A stretch of DNA of 64,000 bases. It comes from Macrobrachium rosenbergii. Lineage: Eukaryota; Arthropoda; Malacostraca; Decapoda; Palaemonidae. The stretch is from assembly GCF_040412425.1 (NCBI RefSeq), contig NC_089749.1, positions 9,811,162-9,875,161 on the forward strand, written 5' to 3'. Shown piece after piece: positions 12,385-25,759 of this stretch (position 1 is its first letter; every line of letters begins with the position of its first letter). The notes under the pieces were generated by a model, which made no database searches, was not told the DNA's origin, and was given only the letters and a program-made list of their open reading frames with translations. A program made the translations under genes and the position numbers.

Positions 12385-15300
12385 GTAAGATATGGGAAGT
12401 TGGGTGATCTTGGAAACTCTCGGAAGGCAATGGACCTCAGAGAAATCTTGTACAGTATTAAATGGCTTTTTATCTATTTTTGTGTGTAATTATCATGAAG
12501 GGTTGTAGTTTGATATGTTGAGAGTTGTAATCCTTCATTTTTTTTTTCCAAAATCATAATTATGTCATGGCATACTTTTTTTAGTATGGGATATTGGTTA
12601 CTTCAACTCCCTTTTTAATTTTTACAAGGGCAAGGGATGTAAAGGGTAAAAAGGTCCCAATTTTGGCGAAGTAATGTAAAAGGCAATTTTTTTTCTACGT
12701 GTACATAATTCTCTTTTGGGCCTGGTGTATCTGAGAGTTTCCACGATCGAGAGTTGGGAAAGGGTTGACGTCTCTCTTGTTTATTTTGTGGTGTGTGCTA
12801 TCTCTGTTCCTATTTTTAGGCTTTCCTTGTGGTGGGAGATTTAAAGCTTGAAACACTATAGATCTAGTCATCTATTCAAAATTCGATTGATTGGGTCAGG
12901 TAACTGGTATTTTTTTTTTTTTAGCCTGAATCTGGTTTTAAAATATTGACTTGTCAGGTAGAAATTTTTTTGGGGGAATTAATATGGTAATGTAATGGGA
13001 GGTTTAGTTGTGACGTTAGTAAATGTATGACAAATTGGTTTAAAGAAGAACAGCAAAATCAGTTTCTGTTTTGGTAAATAGTGAGCTAGACAGTACTACA
13101 AGGATAGGTTGTAATTAACCAAAATGGATGTTTAACTTCCATAAAGAAACAAGTTTTGCGGAGGAATATTCAGGATAGTATTTGGAATGGACAGAGATTT
13201 TAGGTCTTGTTGAAAGAGAGACACCCACATATGCCAACTTGAACGCTGTCCCAACTGCCCATACTTCTGGTCGCCGCTCAGGTCCTCGTGGGTCTGTAAT
13301 CGGTTGGATGGATTAATCCTGCATGGGATGAGTTGGAGTGAAGAAAGGTTTGAAATACTAAAGGTCTTGTTTCAGTGACCTGAGGTTCATCTTTCATGTC
13401 ACTAATATTGTCCGTCACCACGAACTTCATGCATCGTGTTTTATTTTTATTTTTTCATTTGGTTTGTGAAAGCTTTTGTGTTTCAAGCCTTTTTTATATT
13501 TTAGTAAAAAGCATGCGTTTTAATTATTAATTTTAAGTTCTGTAAAGCTTAGTATAATTTGCACAGGCAGAGGATTTTTATTTTTATTTTTTGTCATTTT
13601 TTGTCATTTCAAGCTTTCTTTTTGAGACGAAATTAACATGTACTTTGAGTGGATATTGGTAGGTTGGTTTGCAGTAGTTCTTTACAAATGGAATGAAGAA
13701 ATGACAAAGTTTAACTTGTATCTTTTGTGTTTGACTGTGCAATACTGTACAGTATTAGAGTATATTACCATAATTAAAGCAATGTTAAATCACATATGGC
13801 AATTATTGGAAGATTGTAGATTTTCTTGTATATTGTAACTGAATGTGTAGTAGTAGTTTTGCCAAAGGTCTCCAGACAGCTAGTAAAGGGAGGGTAGTAA
13901 TTTATTGGAAGAAACTTTTTAATAGGCATTCTTAAAAGTTGAACAGTCTTTGTCATTCTGCATTTTTTGTAACTGCCTCAGTATATGATAGGAAACTTGC
14001 CAGCTGCTTGATTTTTGTGACCATCCAGGCTTTAGGGTAACAGCAATCAATAGTTGAAGCTCCTGAATGACAAATATGGGTGATTTCATGTGCAGTTAAA
14101 GTTTATCAGAATTAACAATGATTTGATATGGCTTGATAACCATACTATCTGGCATTTTTGGGTAGCAGAAGAAAGAGAAAACCAGCATGGTCATGATAAT
14201 GGGCTCAGGAATTGCGGAGTAACTGTGTAATTTCGAACTAAAATTTAACATGTAGCATTTGTGCATTAGTTGTGATAGATTTTTGGGCCAGTGAAATTGC
14301 ATGCATTTTATTTTAGTGGTAGAACAGCTAAAAGTATAGATCGTAGTATTGAAGGTTGATGTGCGTTAAAATATTTTTTTATTTGCAAGTCACTAATTTT
14401 GAACAGGTGCAATCTGATCTGATTTTGCAGTTATACTATATTATTGAGCTTTTTATTTGAGTTGTTTTCAGTATTGTAGTAACAGGTGCTTGTTATCATG
14501 TCTTGTAGGAGATTGTATAGATGAAAAATTTTAATCCATGTGTATGCATGTTAATTCTTTAAAACATTAATTCAGTCAGTCTGGGTTATTGTTATGTAAT
14601 GTTCAACCCCAGAAAGAAAGTTTTATCTGCAAGGCATGGAGAGGTTTGGTCTAATCAGTATTCCATGGTGTTTGAAAATGGTAATGTTCATGACTATAGG
14701 ACAAGATTTGTGTAAATGTTTGTATTAATGGAAATCCATTACATTAATAATCTAGACATTGCTGAATCAATCTGCAATGAGATTTAATAATTACCCCAAG
14801 AATTGGATACACTTCAGTCTGTTACTTAAAGGTAAGCCACCATTTAGTAGTCCCAGCTGCTTTTGTGACTGTTCCTTACCCTTGTCATCTCATGTCCAAA
14901 GCTTGATCTTGTTATCTATCTTTATTCTCCAGCCTTTAGAGGTCATATTTTGACTGATTCCTCATATGATACAATCTGTCCACCTCCAGCCATGAGCTGA
15001 ACATTCTATTGTGACACCTGTTCAGGATCATTTTTCATGTCAGAGTCCATGTTTTTGCAGCGTGGGACATCACAGGTCTGTATATATATTTTTTAAATTT
15101 CAGAATCTTGTGTGTTAAGTATTGATACTCTTAAGTAGGAAATGAAAACTATGGATGTTCTCACAAAGGCAGGCAGTTCCTAATTAACTTTGTTAAGGTA
15201 TGTGAATACATAGCCAGACTGGTTGGTAAACATACCAGTGGTAGAACGGAACAAGCTTGCTAGGAAGTCTGTCATCAGTATCTATTACCATTTCAATGTT

Positions 15301-18300
15301 TGTTGGTAATGCAAGTTATTTGAGGGTATTTACTAATGTGATGCATCCTAACACAAAAACAAGTTCTTAATTATCGAACACGTGATACTCTGTATAAAAA
15401 CTAGCGTACGTGATTCTGAGATCCCTGTCCATGAAACTTCTTTCTTTCCAAGATGACTGGTGTAGGACCCAATCTTTTCAAGGCCGTTATTTTGTAATGG
15501 AGACTATAATTTTAATTATAGTTATCTTCTGCTTGTTAAATCAAATCAAGGTAACAGCTTATACAGGACTGGCTTTTAACAAAAGTTTACAGTATGCTGC
15601 AAACTCTTCATTGACTAGGTTGTTGTTGAAAGAATGGTAAAAACTAAATGGTGGACCCACTTGAGAGCGAAATGTTTAGCTGTGGTTTGCACTATTAAGC
15701 TTTATTTTGGTTGCCACATTACTAATTCATTTTGTTAGCCTCTGAGTGTGGTTTGGTGTAAATTTTTTTAATAAATATAGCATAACCAATAATTAATGTT
15801 GTTGCGGATTTTAGTTTTTCTTGAGGAGTGCCAGCAGTCGAGCACTACTTGAAAATTTGGGGTTGAATATTCAGCTGGTAAGCCGAATATGCATTGCACC
15901 TCCTACAATGGTAAGGTTCCTGGTTAATGTTACAAGGGTAGAGAATTGTTTATCAGTGTACAAGAAAGAAAATTGTTGATGCCTGTCATTTTTACTGTCA
16001 TTCTAACCCCCTACTGCACAGTACAGAGGTAGACATGCGGAGTTGTTGAATAAAGGAGACCATCCCTCTATTGCTTGTGTGGTCCTCTTATCTTGTTATT
16101 GTAATTACCTATTAAGGATTTCATACACATTTGTGCATGATGGTCTACTTTTACATCAATGCCAGTGTGACTAAAGGGTTACCGTCTATTTCTGTCTTTT
16201 TAGTGTGTCTGTCACTTGACATCACAACTCTTCCACAACTGAAATGATTTCAATGATTTCAATCAAAACGGTTCAACCACATCTCTTCCACAACTGAAAT
16301 GATTTCAATGATTTCAATCAAACGTGGTTCAAAGGTATCACCAAGCATAGACTTGGCATTTAGGAATTTAATCTGTCAGTTTTTGTCAGTCTTCACCATG
16401 TTGTCATGGTGAAAGGGATTTCAATTGATGAACAGAGGTGATAAGAATTTGTAGATGGGCATTGAGGGAGATCACCTATTCATTGCAACTCCTACCCACT
16501 TTAAGGAAATTCAAACTTGTCAGTATGGTGAAACATTTCGAATGTATGCCTGAAGGGAGTTTTGTCAGACTTTCTTCTTTGTGCATTTCTGTTGGGGTGT
16601 TTAATGATACTGTTATCACAATTTTTAAAAGGTTGAAGTAAGGACTTTTGCTAAAGCATGAAGTCGTTTCCAAAGTCGTGAGCTTTTCATTGACAGGCTT
16701 CTGATTCACTGCCATTATGGGCATTTGTGTTTCACAATTGCATCTTTTTGGGATTAATTTGTAGATGGTTTCTACTTTGTCAAAAACTATAATGGTGTTT
16801 TATGTTGGTTTCTACAAAAACTATAATGGTGTTTTATGTTGGTTTCTACTTTGTCAGAAACTATAATGGTGTTTTATGTTAAGAACTACAATGGTATTTT
16901 AACATTTCATCCATCAAAATTTTTCAAAAGCGGTAGGGGAAACAATATCTTAACACTTTTTTTTTTATAACAGTTCTCTAGTGAAGTAGGCAATTCTCTA
17001 AATATTAATTTCAATTTTTTCACAACCATTGGTATATCCATAATTTTGATGGTTTTAATGTTTAGTTCACTTTTTAAGTGCAAGACCAAAATATAGTAAA
17101 TTTCCTTGCAAATGGTTAATCACCTCATAGAAAATGAGGTAAAATATGGAAAATTTCATTCGTAATGAGCACTGTGACACTGGATCATTTTGTGAATTAT
17201 CTGTATTCATACCCGTCAGAATCGCACTTCAATGTTTAATGGTATTAAAAGCATTTTTTAACTGCTTGAAGTGGGAAAAAAAAACCTGGAAAATTTTTGT
17301 ATCCTCATATAAATGGGTCAGTGAAATCACATGTAAAGCACATTAAAGGCATTTTTGAACTGCTTGTAACTGCAGTAGAAAAAAATACAACCTGTTTGCT
17401 TACTCTGCTTACTGGAAAATTGTCAGAATCGCCATGTAAACGTTTGTCACTAAATATAAATACATTTTTTTATAACCTTGTAGCAATAACATATTAATTT
17501 TAATCTGTAATAGATATTTTACACTAACTTCATTTGAAATATTTTATACTGTGATGAAAATTTCTTGACATTTGCCTAAGTTTTTCTGTATCCACAGCCT
17601 TAAGGATGTGTGGGACTTCTTTTTTGCCTTATCCTCTTAATTTAAAGAATAATTTCTTCAAAACACCCTTCAGCACAGTGCTCAAATATGTAATTTTTCT
17701 TACAACTTGCTCGTATTTAGCTGTCGTCTTGACGTTTTAAAACTACCGGTGTTAAGTATAACGTTATTTTATCAGCAAAAATTTCATTTTTTCTTGGATT
17801 TAGTCTGGTTTTAAAGCTTTGTGCATTTGAACTTGGCCCATACCCTTAACTCAGGATTGCCAATTAGATGCTCTGGGACCCCACTATATGTCTCCACGTA
17901 TGCCAACAGCTCTACTTGAGTTGGTACATATCAAAGGATTTCTTTTGTATTGGTTGTGCTGCCATGTGATTTTCACTTATAAAGTTTACAGTAGTTCCTA
18001 TATCCAGTGTTTCATAGTTTGGTGCTGTACAGTCTTTGAATTATTATTAATAGTACTGAAGCTGGGATGCAGGAAATTACAAAATCTTAGTAGAAAACTT
18101 GTAATTGCAAAGTTATTTGAGTTTGAAAGACTTTTATTTTTTAAGAGTGCAAATTAGGGTGCATTTGTGATTTGACATTGCACTTTTTTTTTTTCTCTTC
18201 TTCTTAACTAGGATGGGAAAGTTTTGATTGATGGGATGTGCCTTATACAGTTGCATTTTGTAATTTTCATTGTTAGTTGCTAATGCACGATGTTATTTTA

Positions 18301-21300
18301 GCAGAAGGTTGGTGATGATGATGATGATGACTATGAGCCTGGGGCAAAGAAAGTGAAGAAGCCCAAGGCTAAGAAAAGGAAAGCCTCTGATGACGAAGAC
18401 GATTCCGATGAAGAGTGGGGAAAGAAGAAGAAGGTACTTGCAGCTGAAGTGCGCAGGAGCTTATTTATGTATTGCCTTTGATCTTATTCTGCTTATTTGA
18501 TCGTTTGCTCATATTTTGCAAGGGAAATGGGGTTATGGAATCTTCGTTTTCAAAAATAAATATAATAATAAATTAATATACTTTTTTTTTTTTAGGAAGG
18601 ATCCATTTGACAATTGAGTGGGTTTGTAAAATATGTAGTGGTTTGCTGATCATAATGAGCAGTTAAGGGAGGCGCTATGTGTCGTATTGTGAAATATGTA
18701 GTTAGTTGAAATATGAACACATATGATTATATATGCATGTTGAAAATATAACAAAGCATGTATATTTTATATCAGGTGAATTTATGATATACTGATTATA
18801 TACCATGGAATTTTTTAGCATTTTATAATGTTTAAAAAAAATTGAAAGTCAAATTCAGTCAAGACTAGGGGAAAGAGATGTTTCCTTCAAAAGATGATTA
18901 ACGTCTAATTTGTGCTGTAGTCGCCAAAGAAGGCTGGAGGTGGAGGCGGCGGAGGACGTGGGAAAGCTTCAGCTTTCACAAAGTCTTTCAAGCTTTCTGA
19001 TGAGCTGGCAGCTGTTGTGGGCGCAGATGTGATGCCCCGCCATGAAGTGGTTAAAAAGCTGTGGGCTGTCATCAAAGAACGCAACCTCCAAGATCCAGGC
19101 AATAAGCAGTTTGCCATTTGTGATGACCAGCTCTTCAAAGTGATTGGTAAGAAACTTGTCGTATGTCTTGTTCTTGCTCAATTTTTTTCTTTTGAATTTT
19201 TAAATGTTCACTAAAAAAAAAAAAACCACTTTCATGCACTGAATGTAGTATACACATATCTTGCAGCTCTTATCCGAAGTAAAATTCTAGCGCGTTTTTA
19301 AAATTTTATTTAAATATGTTTGAAATGATGGCTGAATCTTACTGGAAGGAGGATACTCTTCCCTAAGGGAATTGCCAGATTGAGGGTTATGATACACACT
19401 TGTTTTACACAGTGAAACCCCCCCCCCATAGTTTGGAGTACATAAAAAAAGTGCTGGCAACCCTTGAGAAAATTTTATCAAAATTTGCATCAAGAGTTCA
19501 GAGGTCTGGTTAAACAAATCATTTATAACTAACTAACTGCCCTTACATTTAGAGTTAAATTCTTCCAGACTACAAGTCTAATTGAGTTTAATTCTTCCAG
19601 ACTGCAAGTCTAATTGTAACCATTTCTCCTCTGAGGTTAAGGCATAAAATTTAAATATATACCCACAAATATGTACATAGAAAAACTTGCATGTCAGAAC
19701 ATCCAAAGCATCCTGGCATGTTAGAAAATAAATATCACGGTAGGTTCAGATCCTTCCCACACGTGTGAATTGCTGTAACATTAACAGATCTCAGATTTTA
19801 TTACACAACATAACTCCTTTTTTTCTGTTGTAAGTCTGCAATCCTTGATGCATTTAATGTCATGAAAATTAAATCCCCACTTTTTAAGTCTTGTGGCTTT
19901 CATTCAAGAATAGACCTAAAACAAAGATTTGTCCAAAAAATTCTCTTGTCCAGCAGATCATGTACATCTTTCATTTTCCTTGTTTTTTTTGTGGGGGGGG
20001 GTTGCTAATAAAATTTTAAATGTTCAGACCCCACTAAGGCTAATAGAGCAAGTAATTTATGCTGTCTCTGGTATGGTAGTGGGCATAATAAAGTAAGATT
20101 GTGTAATGTTTTGTCATTGATGAAACATAAGGAATCTTCGTACAGTGGATTATAGTTTAATAGTAGTGAACATGTAGGTTACTGCATAATGGTATCTGTT
20201 TCAGGGGAGAGACCCGACGCATTCTTCATGTGCGTCACTGTAATCTTGTTTATCATTATCATATTCTGTGAACAAACCCATTACTGTACATAGTGTGTTC
20301 CATTTGTAACTACATTGAAACCCCCATATTCGCGGGGGTGCGGTACATAGTTAAAATCCGCAAATACTTAGAACCCCTCTAAAAACACTTGGAACTGCCC
20401 CATTTGATAGTTTAAACACAAGATAAACCCAGTTAAAATACTTACACCCGAGTATTTTAGTAGTTTTATCACAAAAAGTGCATTTATTCATGAAAATACA
20501 GTAATTAGTGATGTTTCTCTGTGAAAAATACCGTGAATGTGTGAGAATGCGAATAAGGGGGTTATGTACCTGGATTGGGACAAATTGAAAACTGTAAACT
20601 TCTCAAGACCGACCTTTTGTCATTGAGCGCCTAATCATATAACTCAGTGGCCTGGTTGATCTATTTATAAATCATAAGGGCCCTCAAATGCATATGACTA
20701 CTGGCTGTTTTAATTTTGTTGGGACTGAATCATATGCAAAATTTTCTTGTAATTTTGATTGGTATGAAACAAAACTCTGTTTATTATTGCAGTGCACATA
20801 TTACAATTCAATGTGACATTAAAATTCATCATGCACATAGGAACCCGCCTCACAGGATTTAATGTGAAAAAATATTTTCACATAGAAGGATGCACAGTGA
20901 AACCTCGCTTTAACAGACTGAGAGGGGGGGTTGGGGGTTAAAGGTGATTATATGTGGAAGTGAAGCATTTTTATTTTCGTGTCTTGAGTGATGTTTATCG
21001 GTAGACTAGCCTTAGCAGAGGTGCGATAACCACCTGCATACATAAGAAAAATCACATTATGAAAGAAACTGGTGATAAAGCTAATAAAGCCCTTTTACTT
21101 TATATAATATTGGCATATCTTCTTATTATTGGCATTTTTTCATAATAAATAGCCTATTTGAGGAATAATTCCATATCCAAGAATTAACCGACAAAATGCA
21201 AACATCAAGTTATGGTTGTGCTCACAGCAACCTTTATCTTTTGGTAACCTTTCGAATTTTTAATGCAGTGTAATTACGGAAGTAGTAACAACATTTAAGA

Positions 21301-23113
21301 TAACATTTTTCGCTAAAAATTCTTTATCAATTTGTTGGTAAATAACTAGAACAATTCAGTCATACGAACGAAAATTATCCTACATATCATGTTGTTCGTG
21401 ATTGGCAGTGAAACGTAAACGTAATGAAACTGTTTTTACCTTGCATATTTATTGGCATATCTTCATAATAATGAGCCTATTTGAGGAATGATTCCATATC
21501 AATGAAATCCACTTTTATCAATGTCAGGCCGGCTGACTAAATGTAAACTTCGAATTTTGGTTGTGCTCACAGCAATCTTTATCTTTCGGTAACTTTTCAG
21601 AAATTTTAATGGCATTGTAACTATGGTAGTAGTAACATTTAAGATAGAATGTTATATTAATTTTTCATTAAAAATTCACTATCATTTTGGTGGTCAATAA
21701 CTTTGGAACAATTCAGTCATATGAACGATAATTATTGTACATTATCATATTGTTAGGGTTTGTGATTGGCGATGAAACTTAACAAAATAATGGCTTCCCT
21801 TTTAGGCAACTTGCATAGGAAAAATGTAATATAGAATCAACCTTGTTATTTTGTTTATTTTGAATTTGTAGGGGTACAGTAAGGAAAACAGCATTTGTAA
21901 TGATGTCATCTTTACACAACCAGTATTTCATAAGATACCTGTTGTTGCAAAAGCTAGCCTATACACAGATGATTAACAAAACCGTCATCTTACTGTTGTC
22001 TTATACCACAGATATGAGATAAATTCATGAAAATTCAACAGAATTTTCGACCTCGTCTTATCTAAAGGTTGTCTTATACACAGTTCCAATTTCGCACCAA
22101 TGCTGAGGTTAGTGCACGAGTAAACGTAAACAACAACCCTTGGCCGGATTTTGTCCCTCGGTTCCTGGTCCATTTTTTCACTAACCAACGTGCACTCCAG
22201 AAAATTATAACAAAAAATGTGATTTGCAGCTATATCCTGTTTCATAGATATCACAAAAATGTAGTTTTTACTTTTCCCTCCATGGGGGTTAAGAGTGAAG
22301 TGAGTTATCTCCACTTTTCTGCATATTATAACTGGATGTTCGTCTATCCTTTTTTCTATGATTTTCTGAGCACCCTTACTGTTCTCAGATTTTCATACTA
22401 ATTCTCATCACTTTTTCAAACCACCATAAGTCTGAGGATCTCTCTTCAGCTTCTAGAAAACATTTTATGCCAATTCCTCATTTGTAATACATTCCTGCCA
22501 CCATGCTCTGGCTGTGAATTGTGATATTCTGTGATGCACCTTTTCAAAATGTTAAATTTTCACGTTAGTGCTCTTGTTTATACTGCATGGGGGTATGGGC
22601 TTTATGTACCCAGTGCAAATCTTTGCTCTTTCTACCAGTGGAACAGTATCTATGCAGCTATTTCTCCACTTTTTCCACACTGATACGCTTTCCTACTGCT
22701 CTCAACTCGTCTCAAGGTAGAGATATTTTTCTAGGACCTGCCATCTTAAAAGTCCTCAGTTCTATTTGCTCATGCAATACATTGCAGAGTTGGAAAATCT
22801 TTCTCATGTTCATTCTGTAATCTTGAGCACTTCATGTCACCGTTGGTTTCATTTGGTACCCAAGAGTTCATACCCACGGTAACAACATGGCCACTTAATA
22901 TTGGGTTGTTCTAGCATTGACTGAGAGACTACCTGCATCAAGTATGTATCCTAATTTGTGTACATATATATATATATATATATAGAAGAACTGGAAAATA
23001 TGTTAATGGTTGAAAATGTGTTGCATTATTATTTTTCTGTTACAGGTGTCAAGCGCTTCCGTACCTTTGGTATGATGAAACATCTGAAGAACCACTTCTT
23101 GGAAGCTGCATAA
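12167..23113 (+). CDS. SWIB-domain nuclear protein with DEK C-terminal-type domain (UAF30/Spp27-like), 5' incomplete
   Basis: Four exons, 12167-12384, 18305-18433, 18921-19146 and 23046-23113, join in frame to 212 visible residues plus a stop. The first exon gives a DEK_C-like helical domain (ILKGADLDTLSAKKVRQQLE and on to IIMADVEQ), then a Glu/Ser-rich acidic tail. The second is an Asp run followed by Lys-rich nuclear-localisation-like sequence. The third has a Gly run and most of the SWIB/MDM2-type fold (FKLSDELAAVVG, MPRHEVVKKLW, FAICDDQLFKVIG). The last completes it (VKRFRTFGMMKHLKNHFLEA). This architecture is that of yeast UAF30/Spp27, which acts in RNA polymerase I transcription; a chromatin or rDNA role here is inferred from the family. 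The first exon enters in phase 1, so an upstream exon supplying the start Met is missing from my reading. Introns are 5.9, 0.5 and 3.9 kb. Confidence 0.9.
12385..18304 (+). other. Large intron of the SWIB gene
   Basis: AT-rich, with no nested gene that I can support. It contains two local tandem duplications: about 40 bp around 16228-16330 (motif aactgaaatgatttcaatg) and three to four copies of a roughly 40-bp unit at 16765-16900 (motif actataatggtgttttatg). Confidence 0.7.
18305..18433 (+). CDS. SWIB gene, acidic/basic linker exon
   Basis: The acceptor region reads tttagcag, a tandem NAGNAG site, so the exon may start at 18302 (adding one Gln) or 18305. The donor is aag|gtactt. It is phase 0 at both ends and encodes an Asp run, then Lys-rich segments alternating with acidic clusters. 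Confidence 0.85.
18921..19146 (+). CDS. SWIB gene, SWIB-domain exon
   Basis: Acceptor gctgtag and donor attg|gtaaga; 226 bp, phase 0 in and phase 1 out. It encodes a Gly-rich hinge and most of the SWIB fold, including the MPRHEVVKKLW and DDQLFKVIG helices. Confidence 0.9.
20310..20580. repeat. Possible DNA-transposon relic
   Basis: The segment starts with attgaaacccccatattcgc and ends with gagaatgcgaataagggggt, which is an imperfect inverted pair. Such attcgcggggg ends resemble non-autonomous Tc1/mariner or pogo-type elements in animals. No transposase frame is present. This call rests on pattern only. Confidence 0.35.
21100..21810 (+). repeat. Tandem duplication, two copies of about 350 bp
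   Basis: Two copies share ordered phrases: ggcatatctt, agcctatttgagga, ggttgtgctcacagcaa, tctttatct/ggtaac, gtagtaacatttaaga, gaacaattcagtcat and ttgtgattggc. The first runs about 21100-21450 and the second 21455-21810. Several indels separate them, so the duplication is not very recent. Confidence 0.75.
23046..23113 (+). CDS. SWIB gene, terminal coding exon
   Basis: Acceptor ttacag; the exon enters at phase 1 and encodes the last 21 residues, VKRFRTFGMMKHLKNHFLEA plus Ala, ending at TAA 23111-23113. This completes the SWIB domain right at the C-terminus, as is usual for the small UAF30-like proteins. Confidence 0.9.
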
Positions 23114-23972
23114 AAGCTACTGAGGTTAGGTAGCGAGCTGTCAAACTCCATTTGAGTAGCACATCCAGGCAGTGACCTCCCTCGTCATCTTTTGTAGCTG
23201 CTGTCACCTTGATGGCCTAGTGTTAGTGGTGATTGTATGACTTAAGGCCATCTGCAGCTTTTATTGGACTATACAGTACTTGATTGAAACAGTTGAATTA
23301 GCCTCAATAATTGTTGGGAACAATAAATTTGCATCCATTTTGAAATTATTTATTGTAATCTCAGTTAAAATTTAGTGGTAGGGAATTGTTTCAGATAACA
23401 GCATTGTTTGGTGTGCTCTTTTCGTTCTGTGTAAAATCTTGAAGTGAAGTATATATATTTTTTTTTTTTTTTTTTGTGCTATTTTTTTCCCTTGTCTTTG
23501 TCTTATGCTGGGAGAAATAGAAACTATTAATGTGTAGTTTTGTTTTCAACCCCCTAATCTGCCGGAGGGAAGCAGCATTTCATTCCCCTTAATAGTCTGA
23601 TGTGTTCAGTCCGGTGGAGAAGTTTAACCTGTAGCAAATTTCATCTCTCATTATTGAAGTTTGTCATAAATCATTATACATTTGTTTTTGGACGATGAAA
23701 ACATGTATAATATAAGATATTAATAGGAAATTTGTTTCTGTGGCTTGCATGAAAGAATTTTTTTGTATTTTTGTTCCTTTTGCTCTGAAAGCATATTATC
23801 ATAACCCAAGTTGTAGAAACACACTTCAGTTTTAGGCTGTGGTTGTGTGGAACTTGGATCTAAGTAGGGTCATGCTTCATTTTGTTTCCACTTTATTTTG
23901 AGTTTGCGATGCAAGAACCCACAGGTAGTTTTATGACTTTAATCTGTCACAATGGTAAAATCTTTTAATAAA
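23114..23972 (+). other. Probable 3' UTR of the SWIB gene with two polyadenylation signals
   Basis: AATAAA occurs at 23322-23327, about 210 bases after the stop, and again at 23967-23972. Alternative short and long 3' UTRs are possible. The T-rich tract at 23457-23476 lies between them. Confidence 0.55.
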
Positions 23973-24859
23973 ATATTTTGTAAGAAAAAAACAGGAATAT
24001 TGTGTTATTGCCCTAAACTTTCATAAGAGTACAACAGTAAAGAATTTGACAAGCATCATTTTGAATGTGGTTTGCTGCAGCTTTCCACCTCGTGAACTTT
24101 TCACTGCTGGATTATCAAGGACTATCAACACATTAAATGGTTTAATAACGAAAATCAGAGGCTGTGGCTCTTAAAAAGCACACTTTTCTACCTCAAACTT
24201 TTTGGTTACCTTGTAAAGTTGAAAAGATCCACAATCTCATGAAGGCTTGCTGCATGAATGAGCAGAAAAAATGCTCCTTCATGAATAAGTACTGTATTGC
24301 TTAGTTACCTTGTGCCCTCCAAACTGTAGTAGTATTTCCACGCCTTGTTTCTGCCAAATTTTTTGTTACAGCATTAAATGTCACACTGAGGGTGAAAGGC
24401 AGCATGGCTATTCACATTTATAAATTTAAACTACAATTAAAAAAATATGTACCTACATACAGCACTGAGCATATAAAACTTGAACATACCACTACCTTTC
24501 CTTTCTGGACACTGGCCTTTCTCCCCATAACATCTTTCTAGAACATTTGTATACCAGATGTATTCAGAGCTGTAAGTGTCCTATACGAGTGGAGTATTTA
24601 AATTTAAACTGTTAAATTACCTAATTTATAAATGATGCATACATTAAACTTACAATTCAGTGACACCATACAAGTGATACATTAGGTAGGGTATTGCATA
24701 AACCTTTATACCAACTAAACGGCTATTTTCCCACATGGTTCTGCTTATTTTTCAGTTGCTTTAAGCTTGGTTTTGCATAAACTTATAGTCCAAATACTTT
24801 TTAAACCTCTTAATGCTATTCTGCATGTCCCCACTTAGTACCTCCCAAGATCATTCACT

Positions 24860-25320
24860 TCTGCAATTCTCTCTGGCTTCTTCCATTGCTTTGGTTAAAG
24901 ATTCTGTACTGATGTTTGAACAGTATTTAAAGTTACGTATCTGCTTAGCTTGAAGATTTACAGTCTGCTGTAGTGACATCACTAGCGCTTCTTCAGTGCC
25001 TTGGGTACCCTCAGTCTTGTAATGACAACATTATTCCTTATTACAAACTCATTAGCCATAAGATAGCCTTTAACTGCATGAAGCATAGTGTTTCAGAGAC
25101 TGCATGCTTTGCTAACTCCCCAATCCTTACAATGACGCCATTTTCATTCTGTGTACCACCAAAAACCAACATGCTGCTATTCTCTCCAGGCCTTCTTGGC
25201 ATTTCTGCCACATTTTGTGAATTGTGAAACTTGAGCTGTATGGCCCAGAGCTGGGGCCCGGGAGGCAATTTCAATAATGTGCCATTAAATGGATATCGTT
25301 TGGATGCATTTTCATTCAAT
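24860..25320 (-). pseudogene. Unrecognised coding-like relic on the minus strand
   Basis: The minus strand at 25319-25041 is open for 92 residues, with natural-looking composition (LKLPPGPQLWAIQLKF, MPRRPGENSSMLVFGGTQNE, NGVIVRIGELAKHAVSETL). Beyond its stop, a different frame continues as TEGTQGTEEALVMSLQQTVN, QAKQIRNFKYCSNIS and SLTKAMEEARENC before a stop. No convincing GT-AG intron joins the frames, which suggests frameshift decay of an intronless copy (processed pseudogene) or of a mobile-element gene. I do not recognise the family. A real single exon of an unknown gene is the alternative. Confidence 0.35.
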
Positions 25321-25759
25321 CTTCATCTTTTGTGTTAAGCGATTATAATTACTTGCGGGTTTTTTCACTGTTACCTTTCAGCCAGCACCAGATACTTTGC
25401 TGCACTGTTTTTGTGAATATATTACTATTCTGTTGTTAATTTTTTCCAATTTCCTCATTTATATAAAATTAGCACTGGAGTGTCTTCTGTTGCACAACCA
25501 TTTTTTTTTTCCAGTATCTTGTGTCCACAATCCTATTATTTTTTTTTTTTTTTGCCTTTGCTTGCTGAAAGTAATGGGTCACTGATGTAATGCTGCAATC
25601 TTTCCTTGTTTTTACTAAAGTTCAATATTTTCAGTCTTGTTTAATATTTACTATTTGATCTTAGGTTCTTTCTAATTACATGACTTTTGTTTTGCAATTT
25701 GTACTAAGCGTATTATTTTTGCATGTATTATCCGTGTAATTATGCCTCCACGTAATTGA

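Larger units (their letters stand above)
19147..23045 (+). other. Last intron of the SWIB gene, with repeats
   Basis: It contains a 37-bp tandem duplication (about 19545-19617), transposon-end-like sequences (20310-20580 and 20893-20950), an approximately 350-bp duplicated segment (21100-21810) and a short (TA)n at about 22965-22983. No nested gene is supported. Confidence 0.65.

Noticed and set aside
13638..13838. 66-residue frame within the large SWIB intron
   Set aside because: No motif or codon bias, and no splice sites that would add it to the gene in phase.
20893..20950. Possible pogo-type transposon end (cagtgaaacctcgctttaac)
   Set aside because: Only one end is visible, with no matching inverted partner or transposase, so I do not call an element.
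21985..22401. Overlapping frames of 109 and 110 residues on opposite strands
   Set aside because: They lie in an intron, have no motifs, and overlap each other antisense, as expected by chance.
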